Shown piece by piece: positions 25,488 through 34,306 of a stretch of DNA of 64,000 bases. Source of the stretch: DTU098 sp964498525 (GTDB lineage: Bacteria; Bacillota; Desulfotomaculia; Desulfotomaculales; Pelotomaculaceae); NCBI GenBank assembly GCA_964498525.1, contig CAZCGU010000004.1, positions 1 through 64,000 of the forward strand, in the 5' to 3' direction. The position numbers were made by a program, and so were the translations under genes. The notes below the pieces were generated by a model, which was not told where the DNA came from, searched no databases, and worked only from the letters and a program-made list of their open reading frames with translations. Positions within the stretch are counted from its first letter, which is position 1; each line of letters opens with the position of its first letter.

Positions 25488-26657
25488 TTATTTGAGGTTT
25501 CCTTTCTTTCTGCCCGCATCTTCTTCAAAAAACAATTCGCATTTGCCCATCTGGTAATATTGCCCCTTATACATCGCTGTCTTTAACATGTGGGGCGCTA
25601 TTTTATACCCTTTCACATCTTTAGCATGGCCGTGCCGTGGTGGAAACTGCTTGACCATTATTTTACCGGCCAGCGCCAGCGCTTGCTCCCGTTGCGGAAA
25701 AAGGTTGTAGGTAATGGTTTTGGACACATACCCCGCGCCTCCCCCTAGGATAAGATCCACCCCTTTTTGGGCCGCAACCTGGGCGTCATCGTGTAACACC
25801 GCAAAATACTGCTCAAAATTCTCATAATGCTGGTCGGAAAAAGCGTGCAGGGCATCTTCAATACTTCTCACGTTCAAGCCTTCCTTGGCCAACATGGGCA
25901 GGTCCAGGGTCATGGTCAGACGGGCCTCGCTGCCAGGCCTCAGGGATTCCCTAAATATGGGAAGGGGATTCACGGCGCCGTCGGGCTTGCGGTCGTACTT
26001 GCCGGTCAAAATAAGGTTTTCCGGGCTTAGAGGGACACTGTCACTGAGCCTGATGCCCTGCATCAAATCGTTTACAGCGCTTCTTACGAGCTCACCGTTT
26101 CTGTTCCTATATTCCAGGCGGTGGAAGATTCTTTGCTCCAGATTGCCGCTTTCCCGGTTCAGGTATCTACGCGGCCGCTCAGAGTAGTCGGCTCTTTCGA
26201 TTTCCCGTCTGGATCTTTCCCAGTTGCCTTGTTTTAAAATGCGGGCCGCCAGCGCCGTGCGGATAGCCCCTTTAACGCTGGAACCGGGAATGTAGGGGAA
26301 CCCTTGGGCATCTTTAATGAAAGTAAGCACTCCGCGGAAACTGGGCGAATGAGCCGCCTCACCGGCTTCTATACTGTAACTGATAAAGGCGGGGTAGTCG
26401 GATTCGGTTACTTTGTTTTGTTCTAAAAATATCCGAAAATCATTGTTGCGTGTCTGGAGCTGATACTCCTGGTATTCCCGCAGCAGAGAACGGCTCTTAA
26501 GAAAAGCCACCAGGCGCGGAAAATCAGGAAAATAGACTATACCCTTGTGGGGATCGAATATATATTCTTTTTTATTCAGTTGACTGCCTGAACCGATGAA
26601 TACAGGAGCCAGAGCCCGCAGGGTAATGTTCAGTATTTCCAGATGTCCGTATTTCAC
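25488..26657 (-). CDS. csm5: Csm5, type III-A RAMP protein
   Basis: Csm5 caps the 3' end of the crRNA in the Csm complex. Seen: an N-terminal RAMP start (LEILNITLRALAPVFIGSGSQ), YIPGSSVKGAIRTALAARIL near residue 125, and a C-terminal LGGGAGYVSKTI, where the glycine-rich loop lies. I chose the GTG at 26657, which overlaps the csm4 stop (GTGA) and has GGGGGTG upstream. The frame extends to 26696 but the added residues are inside csm4. At 389 residues it has normal family length. Confidence 0.92.
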   Translation of the reverse strand: MKYGHLEILNITLRALAPVFIGSGSQLNKKEYIFDPHKGIVYFPDFPRLVAFLKSRSLLREYQEYQLQTRNNDFRIFLEQNKVTESDYPAFISYSIEAGEAAHSPSFRGVLTFIKDAQGFPYIPGSSVKGAIRTALAARILKQGNWERSRREIERADYSERPRRYLNRESGNLEQRIFHRLEYRNRNGELVRSAVNDLMQGIRLSDSVPLSPENLILTGKYDRKPDGAVNPLPIFRESLRPGSEARLTMTLDLPMLAKEGLNVRSIEDALHAFSDQHYENFEQYFAVLHDDAQVAAQKGVDLILGGGAGYVSKTITYNLFPQREQALALAGKIMVKQFPPRHGHAKDVKGYKIAPHMLKTAMYKGQYYQMGKCELFFEEDAGRKKGNLK

Positions 26658-27595
26658 TGTTTCACCCCCACAAAGAGACTGTTGCCGCACCGCCACACGG
26701 GATGAGCGCCGTTGTCGGACAAGTCAAACATCCCTCCTTTGAACCTGCGGCGCAGGCAGGAACCCGAAGCCAGCATGTAAATCGTGCGTTTTTTAAGCTG
26801 CCCCGGGGCATAAGTAGCTGAACGGACAAAACCGCCCCGCCTGACCAGGGAGTACCAACTGTTTTCCAAAGCCCGATCCAACTCTTCGTCCGGCGGCAAA
26901 GCGGTACCCAGCAGCATCTGGTAGGGGGCTTCTTCATCTTGGAGCAGTTTTAACAACTCCGGCGGCATGCCGCCCCGGCTGACCTCAAACTTTCCCCAGC
27001 CGGAGGATTGCTTGCCCCCGATCCCGGATAAACCCAGTCTGGTAAGTAAAGAAGTCAGGAGCTGCCCCGCAGCTTCCCCCTTCCGGCGGACTATGAGATA
27101 AAGCCCGGCGCCGGGGGCAAACCGCCAGGCAGCCAGGTGGTAGGGCATAGGCTGTTCGTTGCCCTTCAGAGCCGCCCGGGTCACAACAACTGATTGGCCA
27201 AAACTGACTTTGAGCTTGTCCGGATCAATTTCCGTCCGGGTCAGGCCTTTCAGATATTCCCCGAAGAACGATAGCGGAATATATTCCAGATCCTTTAAGG
27301 CCTTCTTTAAACCGGCGTCGCCTTCCCGGCGGCTGTTGCCGGTGTACAAAACCGGCCTGGGCAGAAAAAGCTCCTCTCCCGCGAATGGTAGAGCGTCCGA
27401 GATGGTCAGTGTTCCCTCTCTAAAACACTCCACCAGCCTGGCCAGCCTTTCATCCCCGGCCGCTTCGCAGCACAGCGCGGCAAAAAGAGTGTCGGCATGG
27501 ATGGCCATACGGCTGCTGTCCAGCGAAACCGCGCCTGCGTCCTTCCCGATATGCAGGGCAGTGGAAAAGTTAAGCTTGTAAAGGAAGTATTCCAT
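26654..27595 (-). CDS. csm4: Csm4, type III-A RAMP protein
   Basis: Csm4 binds the crRNA 5' handle and contacts Cas10. Seen: YKLNFSTALHIGKDAGAVSL at the start, the HADTLFAALCCEA helix, a central LTRLGLSGIGGKQSSGWGKFEV glycine-rich loop near residue 185, and a C-terminal second RAMP fold. The ATG has GGAGGA two bases upstream and overlaps the 3' end of csm3. At 313 residues it is of normal length. Confidence 0.92.
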   Translation of the reverse strand: MEYFLYKLNFSTALHIGKDAGAVSLDSSRMAIHADTLFAALCCEAAGDERLARLVECFREGTLTISDALPFAGEELFLPRPVLYTGNSRREGDAGLKKALKDLEYIPLSFFGEYLKGLTRTEIDPDKLKVSFGQSVVVTRAALKGNEQPMPYHLAAWRFAPGAGLYLIVRRKGEAAGQLLTSLLTRLGLSGIGGKQSSGWGKFEVSRGGMPPELLKLLQDEEAPYQMLLGTALPPDEELDRALENSWYSLVRRGGFVRSATYAPGQLKKRTIYMLASGSCLRRRFKGGMFDLSDNGAHPVWRCGNSLFVGVKQ

Positions 27596-28262
27596 ATTCC
27601 TCCACTTCCTTAAGAATATTTAAAAGAACGCCGGTGTCCTGGGGGCACTCCCCTTCTTTGACCGCGATTTCAAAATCCGTAAAAACCACTTTGCCGTATC
27701 CCCGGGAACCGTGTCCCCCCAGATAATCCAGCGTCAGGAGTTTCAGGCCTTTAGCGATGTTGGCAAAGTCGTCTATTAATTCCCCTGCTTCCTCCATGTC
27801 GTAAATCATGTTGACGGTGAATTCGGCCCCCCGCACCACCCTCTCGATTTGTCGGGGGTTAGCCACAGCAGTAAGCCGGCTAATGGTGTTTTCGAACTTC
27901 ACCTCGGTCATGCCGCCTCGATTTTTTAGCTCCCCGGCGTTTAACAAGAACGCGTCGGCAAACTGCAGCCGGGACGCCTTGGGGTTAATGTTCCGTTTTC
28001 TATTGCCTGCCGAGCCAAAAAGACGGGTTATTTCATCGGGATCACTGTCGCACTCCTGGGTTATGTAATGATTTTTGATTGATTTAGCCAGTAATGTGCG
28101 CATTTTGCCTTTAAGGCTGGATCCGGGCAGCATCGGCTCCATGAGACGGTCCCTCATGACCGGGCTGTCCACCGCGCCGATAGCGGAAAAAGCCGAAGAA
28201 CCCCCGATGTGCATACCCGTTAGAACAGTCATTTTGCATTTTATTATTATTTTACCGTACAT
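27570..28262 (-). CDS. csm3: Csm3, backbone RAMP ribonuclease
   Basis: Csm3 forms the helical backbone of the type III-A complex and cuts target RNA every six bases. Seen: YGKIIIKCKMTVLTGMHIGG, then SAFSAIGAVDSPVMRD with the catalytic aspartate at residue 32, the position known in characterised Csm3. Also seen are GSSLKGKMRTLLA, and GGHGSRGYGKV as the C-terminal G-rich loop. The ATG at 28262 is preceded by GGGGGAGAGG; an upstream in-frame start would add 25 unrelated residues. At 230 residues it has normal length. The catalytic residue is intact, so target RNA cleavage is expected. Confidence 0.95.
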   Translation of the reverse strand: MYGKIIIKCKMTVLTGMHIGGSSAFSAIGAVDSPVMRDRLMEPMLPGSSLKGKMRTLLAKSIKNHYITQECDSDPDEITRLFGSAGNRKRNINPKASRLQFADAFLLNAGELKNRGGMTEVKFENTISRLTAVANPRQIERVVRGAEFTVNMIYDMEEAGELIDDFANIAKGLKLLTLDYLGGHGSRGYGKVVFTDFEIAVKEGECPQDTGVLLNILKEVEEYGILPLQA

Positions 28263-28278
28263 ATCCTCTCCCCCTTTA

Positions 28279-28755
28279 CTAGTCCTGGCCGCCCAGGAAG
28301 CGGTGGTAGGCCACCAGAGCTTCCATGTACCGGGCAAATTTTTTGAAATTCTCCTTGCTGTCCCCGATGTTGTTCAATAAATTAAGAAGGCCCGCCCTCT
28401 CCACAAACCGCTTGACCACTCTTTCCCGCCCGCACTCGTAAACCAGGCGGACTTTTAGGTACTCTATCCGGCTCTTCAGCCCCGCACTCAGCGCTTCATC
28501 GGGACCGTTAATGACTTCGTTGTAGATTTCACTGACCTGGGCCAGAATGTTCCGGATTTTGCTTGTGGTAAAATACGCGTAATCTCTTCCCAGCGTTTCC
28601 ATTAGCTGTCGGATCACCTGCTCGGCTTGCAAAGTATAGTCATCCCTCAACGAAAACTTCGCTGAGGGCGCCTGGGGACGCCCGGACCGGGATTTATCCG
28701 GCGTCCGTTGGCCCTCATGACCTGCCTTTCTGAACGCCTCCTTCATATTATTCAT
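28279..28755 (-). CDS. csm2: Csm2, small subunit of the type III-A complex
   Basis: Csm2 is the small helical subunit lining the target RNA. The N-terminal 40 residues are basic and disordered-looking (HEGQRTPDKSRSGRPQAPS), followed by helices and the family C-terminus FARYMEALVAYHRFLGG. I chose the ATG at 28755, seven bases after AAAGGAGG; it overlaps the cas10 stop by eight bases. An ATG at 28776 lies before that SD. About 158 residues, slightly longer than usual because of the basic tail. Confidence 0.9.
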   Translation of the reverse strand: MNNMKEAFRKAGHEGQRTPDKSRSGRPQAPSAKFSLRDDYTLQAEQVIRQLMETLGRDYAYFTTSKIRNILAQVSEIYNEVINGPDEALSAGLKSRIEYLKVRLVYECGRERVVKRFVERAGLLNLLNNIGDSKENFKKFARYMEALVAYHRFLGGQD

Positions 28756-31180
28756 GACCGCTCCTCCTTTTTTCACGTTTGGAATAGGTGTAAAGCATTA
28801 TTGCTGTAATCAATTGCCGCCGGTCCTGCGTGTTTTCGTTAAGCGCCCATTGGTAGACGCACCGGGCAAAATTGCTGTAGTTTTTTTTCAAATCCCCGGA
28901 GGCTTTTCTGTCCGGCTCCCTTCTGGCCAGCAAATAGGCCAGGCGGGCGATATTAATCCTGTCCTCCTCGGCCTGGCGCAGCAAATCCAAAATATTGTAC
29001 AAAAAACTGCCGCCGTAGTCCCCACCGCCGGCAAAGATGCTGTCCAAAACCGTGTACTTTTCACCCAGCACCCGGTTTTCAAAGGTATTCCAATCATAGG
29101 TATGCCGGGCTACTAGCTCCCTTACGTCCATTTCCAGGCCGAATAAGGAAATGGAATCTTTAAGGCCGCCCTGATGACTGTGCTCCTTGGCGCTCTTTTC
29201 CAACCAACCGGTTTCCTCCGCCATCCTGGCAATGGGATAGCCGGGCTCAAACATGGCAAAGCCTGCCGACATGGTAAGGGTGTTGCCGGTGTAGCGGGCA
29301 AAGGCCCTGCGGATGTCTACGGCTGCGGAAAGCACCTCATTCCAGGCGCCAACCAGGAACAAATCGTCGCCGCCGGAATACACCACCACTAGATTACGCC
29401 GTCCCGGGGGAGCCAGCAGGTGGAATCCGCCTTCGCCGGTTAACAGATTATTGAGATAGTATTTAAAAAAGATAGACAAACTGCGGGATAAGGCTGCGGT
29501 GCGGGAAATGGTAAGGTACTTATATTTGTCTGGAATGGCGTTTTCCCTTACAAAGCCGCTGACAAAGGCGGTCCCCATGTTATCCACATCCGCCCGCAGC
29601 ACCCCAATCCTATCAATGCCCTGGGATGAGTCAGCCAGTTCGGCAAAGGTTTTTAAATCTCCTTCCGGGTTGGTGGCGGCATAGTCCCCCAACCACAATT
29701 TTGTAGCCAGGTCCAAGCCGGTCCGGTAGGTGTTTTTGCTGTAAACCCGCACCACCTGCTCCGGGCTTTTTTTAAGAAGCCCCTTTATTTTTTTCTCTTT
29801 CGTGGCCTGGAAATACAACTGATCCCCCTGGCTGGAGAATAGTGGCAAAGACGTCTCCTTTAACTCCGTTGTGGTCACCACAAAAACCGCCTCCGGTTTG
29901 ATCAGGCGCTGGGAAATATCGGTAAAGGCCGCGCAGATCCCGCAGTAGGCGCCCTCCTCCCTTTCCACCAGGCGACTGGATACCCCGCAGACGCTGCACT
30001 CGCGTCCGTCCTTGTCCGTGGTTGTATTGTTTAACTGCCGCAGTTCCCCGGGGGAATAGCGCCTAAGTTTGGACTGTGCAATTTGGGCGGCAAGGCTGCG
30101 GAAAATATTGCTGTAGTCCTCCGGTTCTGCCGTTTTGCTCATTAACTGAGCGGCCGAACACTCCTGCAAACCGTAAGCAACAAACAAACCGGCCCCAAAG
30201 TATTCCATCAGCCTGCGGTTGATGCCGGCAACGGACGCAGCCGCGCTCTCCCTGGCGGAGGGGGTGTTGGGCAGCAGAATATAGGCATGTCCTCCGCCTG
30301 AATACAACAAATTGGTGCGGTAAAGCGAACAGGCGCCCAGGATCTCGTCAGCCAGGTTTTCCAGCAGCAATTCCAGATAAAAGGACCTGGAACGAAGCCC
30401 TTTTAGAGCGCCCTTGGAAGAAATGGTATAAATAAACTGCTGGATTCCTGAAATATCACAGGAGAACAGGCAGAAGGCCTTTTCCTGGTAGAAATCGTGC
30501 CTTTTTGTAAACAGCTCGGTTTTATAATCGTTTCTTTGCCAACAATCCAAATACAGCGCCATACCGGCCGCCAGGGCGGCGGTTATTTTGGAATGGTCAT
30601 AAAGTGAAATATCGGCGACCTCGCCCCTGTAAGTGGAAGAAGGAACGAAGGACAAGTAGGCCTCGCACAGTTCCATTATAGAATTGATGTACTCCCCCCG
30701 AAAGTCGACGCCGGGTAAGTCCTGGCGCAGGCCCGAAATAATCCGGTTATAATCTGCGGCCGGATTATAGTCTTTTACCTCCAGCGGATAATTTATTTTT
30801 TCGCCGATGGTGGTTACCTTATAGGCCGCGCTGCCGTTATTGTTGTTCAGCAGATTGTAAACCGGCTCCAGAGGCCTGCCCCTGTCAAAACCGCCGGTTG
30901 CCGCGCCCTCAACTTGCCGGCGGTCGACACCCGAGGCAATATTGTCCGCCAGGTATACCAGGTAAGCCGGGCTGGACGCATCCAAAGCCGCTCCCTCGAG
31001 GTCCTGGTGGTGGTGGTACCTGATACAATCCAGGATGTCCTTCTCAGAAGTATATTTACTAATCCACTCCCAACCGGAGATGCTATGGGCCCGGCCGTCC
31101 ATACCGGCTCCGCGGTGCAAAACCTTACCAAGATCGTGAACCAGGCCGCCGATAGTAACTTTATCTACCAACTCATGCAA
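28748..31180 (-). CDS. cas10: Cas10/Csm1, type III-A signature protein
   Basis: Cas10 is the large subunit; its HD domain cuts single-stranded DNA and its Palm/GGDEF-like domain makes cyclic oligoadenylates. Seen: HD in VTIGGLVHDLGKVLHR near residue 17, a four-cysteine zinc site (CSVCG, then CGIC) near 400, and the intact cyclase motif VVYSGGDDLFLVG near 602. At about 810 residues it is full length. The open frame starts at 31222, but the TTG at 31180 follows GGGGTG by six bases and starts near the HD motif; a GTG at 31189 is also possible. It heads the effector operon. A decayed paralogous fragment lies upstream. Confidence 0.95.
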   Translation of the reverse strand: MHELVDKVTIGGLVHDLGKVLHRGAGMDGRAHSISGWEWISKYTSEKDILDCIRYHHHQDLEGAALDASSPAYLVYLADNIASGVDRRQVEGAATGGFDRGRPLEPVYNLLNNNNGSAAYKVTTIGEKINYPLEVKDYNPAADYNRIISGLRQDLPGVDFRGEYINSIMELCEAYLSFVPSSTYRGEVADISLYDHSKITAALAAGMALYLDCWQRNDYKTELFTKRHDFYQEKAFCLFSCDISGIQQFIYTISSKGALKGLRSRSFYLELLLENLADEILGACSLYRTNLLYSGGGHAYILLPNTPSARESAAASVAGINRRLMEYFGAGLFVAYGLQECSAAQLMSKTAEPEDYSNIFRSLAAQIAQSKLRRYSPGELRQLNNTTTDKDGRECSVCGVSSRLVEREEGAYCGICAAFTDISQRLIKPEAVFVVTTTELKETSLPLFSSQGDQLYFQATKEKKIKGLLKKSPEQVVRVYSKNTYRTGLDLATKLWLGDYAATNPEGDLKTFAELADSSQGIDRIGVLRADVDNMGTAFVSGFVRENAIPDKYKYLTISRTAALSRSLSIFFKYYLNNLLTGEGGFHLLAPPGRRNLVVVYSGGDDLFLVGAWNEVLSAAVDIRRAFARYTGNTLTMSAGFAMFEPGYPIARMAEETGWLEKSAKEHSHQGGLKDSISLFGLEMDVRELVARHTYDWNTFENRVLGEKYTVLDSIFAGGGDYGGSFLYNILDLLRQAEEDRINIARLAYLLARREPDRKASGDLKKNYSNFARCVYQWALNENTQDRRQLITAIMLYTYSKREKRRSGHE

Positions 31181-31288
31181 TAGAATCACCCCATTTACGT
31201 TAAACAGTTTATCAATTCGCAAATATCAATCTTATTATATTCTACCAAAATGACCACGGATTGTCATAGTTCTTCTGTCAATAATAAT

Positions 31289-31490
31289 TTATGACAGCAT
31301 CTTACACCACGGAAAACTAACCCCGGACATAATTTGAAAGCAAAAGACGCCAGTGACTTCGACACTTGCCTCAACAGCCGCAATCAGTTTATAATCAGAA
31401 ACCGGGTTATAGCCCTTCATATCCTGCGGGTAATTAATCTTTTCGCCAATAGCGGTTGTCCTGTGCAACCCTGCCGTTGTTGTCTGCCAT
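31289..31490 (-). pseudogene. Remnant of another cas10 copy
   Basis: On the minus strand this reads TTAIGEKINYPQDMKGYNPVSDYKLIA, collinear with VTTIGEKINYPLEVKDYNPAADYNRII of the intact Cas10 (encoded at about 30730-30840), at both protein and DNA level. After this block the similarity fades and a stop is reached at 31289. Nothing of the rest of cas10 remains. It sits just upstream of the intact gene. The rest of 31181-31997 has no gene. Confidence 0.8.
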
Positions 31491-31560
31491 TGTTAAAAGC
31501 GGGAATTAATTTTCCCCAGGTCCTTCGGGAAGGGCTAAAAAACCCGCCTGGGAATTGATA

Positions 31561-31587
31561 AGCAGCCGCAAACCGGCTGCTTTTTTT
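31561..31587 (+). terminator. Intrinsic terminator hairpin
   Basis: AGCAGCCG and CGGCTGCT pair around CAAAC and are followed by TTTTTTT on the plus strand. No plus-strand gene lies upstream in the window, so it may be a relic or insulate the coiled-coil gene. Confidence 0.65.
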
Positions 31588-32003
31588 ATTTTGATAAAAT
31601 TTGCACTTCAAGGAAAATATTTGATTTGCTATAATTATAGGTGAATTGTGTTCGCGGTAGTTACCTGCCCGTTAGACAACTGGTGAACGGCTGCAATTAC
31701 GGTTAAGGTTACGTTATTAAGGAACGGGCCGCTGTTACAGGTAAGTGTCCGGCCAAGCAGGCCGGTATTCTACCTTACAAACTTTTTAACTTAAGCATCA
31801 ATATAAAAGCATCCCTTTATTCTTTGCAATATATCCATGCCGCCTTGGAAACAACGTTTGGGTCTTCGCCCTTTAACCCCGGGTTCGCGCCTAAGGGTAC
31901 CGGGTGTATGACAAGCCCTGAAAAAACCCCCGCATAACTGAAGTGCTAGAAGTAGTCCTTTAACACCACTTCACAAAACCCTGGAACCGAAAGGAGAATG
32001 ACC

Positions 32004-32417
32004 GTGACCAACGAGGAAAAAATCCTTAAAATTCTTGGTGCAATGCAAATCCAGTTAGAGGAACATAACAGTAAATTCGACATCATCCAAACCCAGCTAA
32101 ATGAACATAACACTAAATTCGACATCATCCAAACCCAGTTAAAAGAACATGGCGCTATTTTGGGCGCCCTGCAGCATTCTTCCGAGACCCACAAGGCCGG
32201 TATGGACAACCTTTCCCATCAGGTAGCCCTCCTTTCCGGCGAAATCAGCGAACTTAAAACAAAGACCGACAGGCTGGAAGCAAGGGCAATAAAATTAGAA
32301 AATAAAGTTGACAATATTGCCGAAAAGCTAAACCAACATTCCGAAGTGATAAATGTTTTAGCTGTCCGTTCAATTTACCAGGAGGCTGAAATTAAGGGGA
32401 TAAAACGGGCAAAATAG
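32004..32417 (+). CDS. Coiled-coil protein with tandem internal repeats
   Basis: This 137-residue protein of unknown function is predicted to be almost entirely coiled coil. Two near-identical 14-residue repeats (KFDIIQTQLNEHNT and KFDIIQTQLKEHGA) correspond to 42-base tandem repeats at about 32070-32150. Further heptads follow (GEISELKTKTDRLEARAIKLENKVDNI). No membrane segment or catalytic motif is seen. I prefer the GTG at 32004, seven bases after AAAGGAG; the ATG at 31998 is only one base from it. Repeat number variation would change the coil length. Confidence 0.6.
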   Translation: MTNEEKILKILGAMQIQLEEHNSKFDIIQTQLNEHNTKFDIIQTQLKEHGAILGALQHSSETHKAGMDNLSHQVALLSGEISELKTKTDRLEARAIKLENKVDNIAEKLNQHSEVINVLAVRSIYQEAEIKGIKRAK

Positions 32418-32757
32418 ATGACTTATTCAGAAAAGAAGTGATTAATGTGGCTTATATTTAGCCGTGGTGTGCCGGGTATACGACAAAGCTGCATTGCCGC
32501 CGGGCAAGCTCAAGATACTGGAGGCCGTCCTGAACACCTGGGTTGATTCTGATTAATTCCGAATGGAGAATACATACCTTTAGCACTTATCACCATCCCC
32601 AATATTGTACGACCTACAAGTTCGTGTTATTCACATAATACACAACCCCATGGTTCGTACCAAAATATCTGGCAAGAAACGATCGGCGCCGGGCACCAAT
32701 CGGGCGCCAAAAAGCCCTCCGGCGCCTGAAGGCGATCCCCGGAGGGCTTGATTTTAC
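32418..32757. other. Intergenic region with a possible gene remnant
   Basis: A plus-strand frame at 32467-32556 reads CRVYDKAALPPGKLKILEAV, then LNTWVDSD and a stop; it looks like the C-terminal end of a real protein but has no start or SD. A similar shorter stretch (GVYDKP) occurs near 31900. Otherwise the region holds only the tRNA terminator at its right end. Confidence 0.35.
32708..32752 (-). terminator. tRNA-Val terminator
   Basis: On the minus strand AAGCCCTCCGG and CCGGAGGGCTT form a long stem followed by TTT, right after the tRNA CCA end. Confidence 0.85.
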
Positions 32758-32832
32758 TGGTGGGCGGGAGAAGAATTGAACTTCCGACCTTCTGCGTGTC
32801 AAGCAGACGTTCTCCCACTGAACTACCCGCCC
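32758..32832 (-). tRNA. tRNA-Val (anticodon GAC)
   Basis: The minus strand folds as a 75-base tRNA: acceptor GGGCGGG/CCCGCCC, D arm with AGTTCAGTGGGAGA, anticodon stem TCTGC/GCAGA with loop TTGACAC (anticodon GAC, valine), T arm with GTTCAATTC, and an encoded CCA. Confidence 0.95.
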
Positions 32833-33034
32833 ATTAAGCTGCCAGCACTATTTATTATGCCCCAATGCCAGCCAGATGTCAAGCTATTTCAGCAAGGCTG
32901 TGTTCATTCGTGACAATATCACCCAGCAATATTTCTGAAAAGATGTCACCCCTCCCCCCGGCGGCGCAATGGAAGATATACTTAACCAGCTTTTATTAAA
33001 CTGTTTTTACTTAACTACCCTGGCTTAACTGCTT

Positions 33035-34171
33035 TCAGTTAAATACTTTATCCCACACCTGCCGATGCCACCCAGTCCGCAGCACATCCTTTCCGGCTAC
33101 CAGGCCAACCCGCCCCAATTCCTGACCGTTCAGGCTGAAGACGGCCTCGCCCAGTTTCTGTCCCTTTTTCAGCGGGGCCGGCAGCGTTTCGGAAACTTCC
33201 ACCTTTCTCTCCAGGTTGGGCAGGTCGTCCGGATCCAGGCGTACTTCCAGGTCTCTTTCGGCCACAACCTCCACTTCCGGGCAGCAGCCCCCCGTGACGG
33301 CGACATCGGCTATTTTTTCCGACGCGCCGGCCGCAATTACCGGCTTTACCACCTTAAAACCAAAGTCAAACATACGGATGCAGTCTTCGTAGCGGTTGCT
33401 GCTGTTAAGCGCTGCCGCTATGAGCCGGCGGCCTTCCCGGGTGGCCGAGGCGACCAGGCAGTTGCCTGCTATGGGCGTGGTTCCCGTTTTCACACCGTCA
33501 ATTCCCTCGTAGCCGTCGAACAGCAGACGGTTGCTGTTGCGCAATTTTTCCTCCCGGTCAGGTGGCTCAACCCAGTACATTGTTGTTTCCCGGGTCTGCA
33601 CCAATTCGTTGAATCTTGGGTTGCCCAGGGCACATTTAGTAAGCAGGGCCAGATCATAGGCGGTGGTGTAATGATTGGGGTCATGATAGCCGTTGGTGTT
33701 TCTGAACCGGGTGCCGAACAGACCCAGGGCAGCCGCCTTGGTATTCATCATCATGATGAACCGTTCGTGGCTGCCCCCCACATGTTCTGCTATGGCGACA
33801 GTGGAATCATTGGCGGAGCAGATCAGCGCCGCCTTGAGGAGCTCGTCCAGGGTCACTTTGTCCCCTTTTCTTAAATCAATAATGGAACCCATGGATATGG
33901 CCGCCGCCCCGCCCCGCACCGTTACCACATCGCCGGGGTTACCATTTTCCAGGGCCACCAGCGCTGTCATGATTTTGGTCAAACTGGCCGGGTATGCTCT
34001 TTGCGTGTGCTTCCTGGCATAGTAAATCTGCCCGCTGTCCACATCCATCAGGACGGCGGCGCCGGCCGTTATCGCAGGCGGCGCTGCCGCCGCAGCGCCG
34101 GGGAAACAAAGGAGTAAAACAATAATTGCGGCCAGGGTCCTACTTTTAGATTTTTCCCACTTTGAAATCAT
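33035..34171 (-). CDS. dacF: D-alanyl-D-alanine carboxypeptidase (DacF-like)
   Basis: Penicillin-binding protein 5-type S11 peptidase that trims the terminal D-Ala of peptidoglycan stem peptides outside the membrane. Seen: a signal peptide (TLAAIIVLLLCFPGAAAAA), the active-site motifs SLTKIMT (S-x-x-K), SAND (S-x-N) and KTGTT (K-T-G), and a C-terminal beta-rich domain ending in a short basic/aromatic tail that may attach to the membrane. At 378 residues it is typical. DacF-type enzymes act in spore cortex or vegetative wall synthesis. It is divergently transcribed from the deacetylase-like gene. Confidence 0.92.
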   Translation of the reverse strand: MISKWEKSKSRTLAAIIVLLLCFPGAAAAAPPAITAGAAVLMDVDSGQIYYARKHTQRAYPASLTKIMTALVALENGNPGDVVTVRGGAAAISMGSIIDLRKGDKVTLDELLKAALICSANDSTVAIAEHVGGSHERFIMMMNTKAAALGLFGTRFRNTNGYHDPNHYTTAYDLALLTKCALGNPRFNELVQTRETTMYWVEPPDREEKLRNSNRLLFDGYEGIDGVKTGTTPIAGNCLVASATREGRRLIAAALNSSNRYEDCIRMFDFGFKVVKPVIAAGASEKIADVAVTGGCCPEVEVVAERDLEVRLDPDDLPNLERKVEVSETLPAPLKKGQKLGEAVFSLNGQELGRVGLVAGKDVLRTGWHRQVWDKVFN

Positions 34172-34306
34172 CTTGTCAACCTCCCGGTGTTCGCAAAAAT
34201 AACTTTATAAAAATAACTTAAAGGGTTCTAATCTGCTCCCATTGATCATATCATCTGGTAGATCATACCAATTAATGTGGGTGATCTGATTGGGCGGGGT
34301 GCAGCT

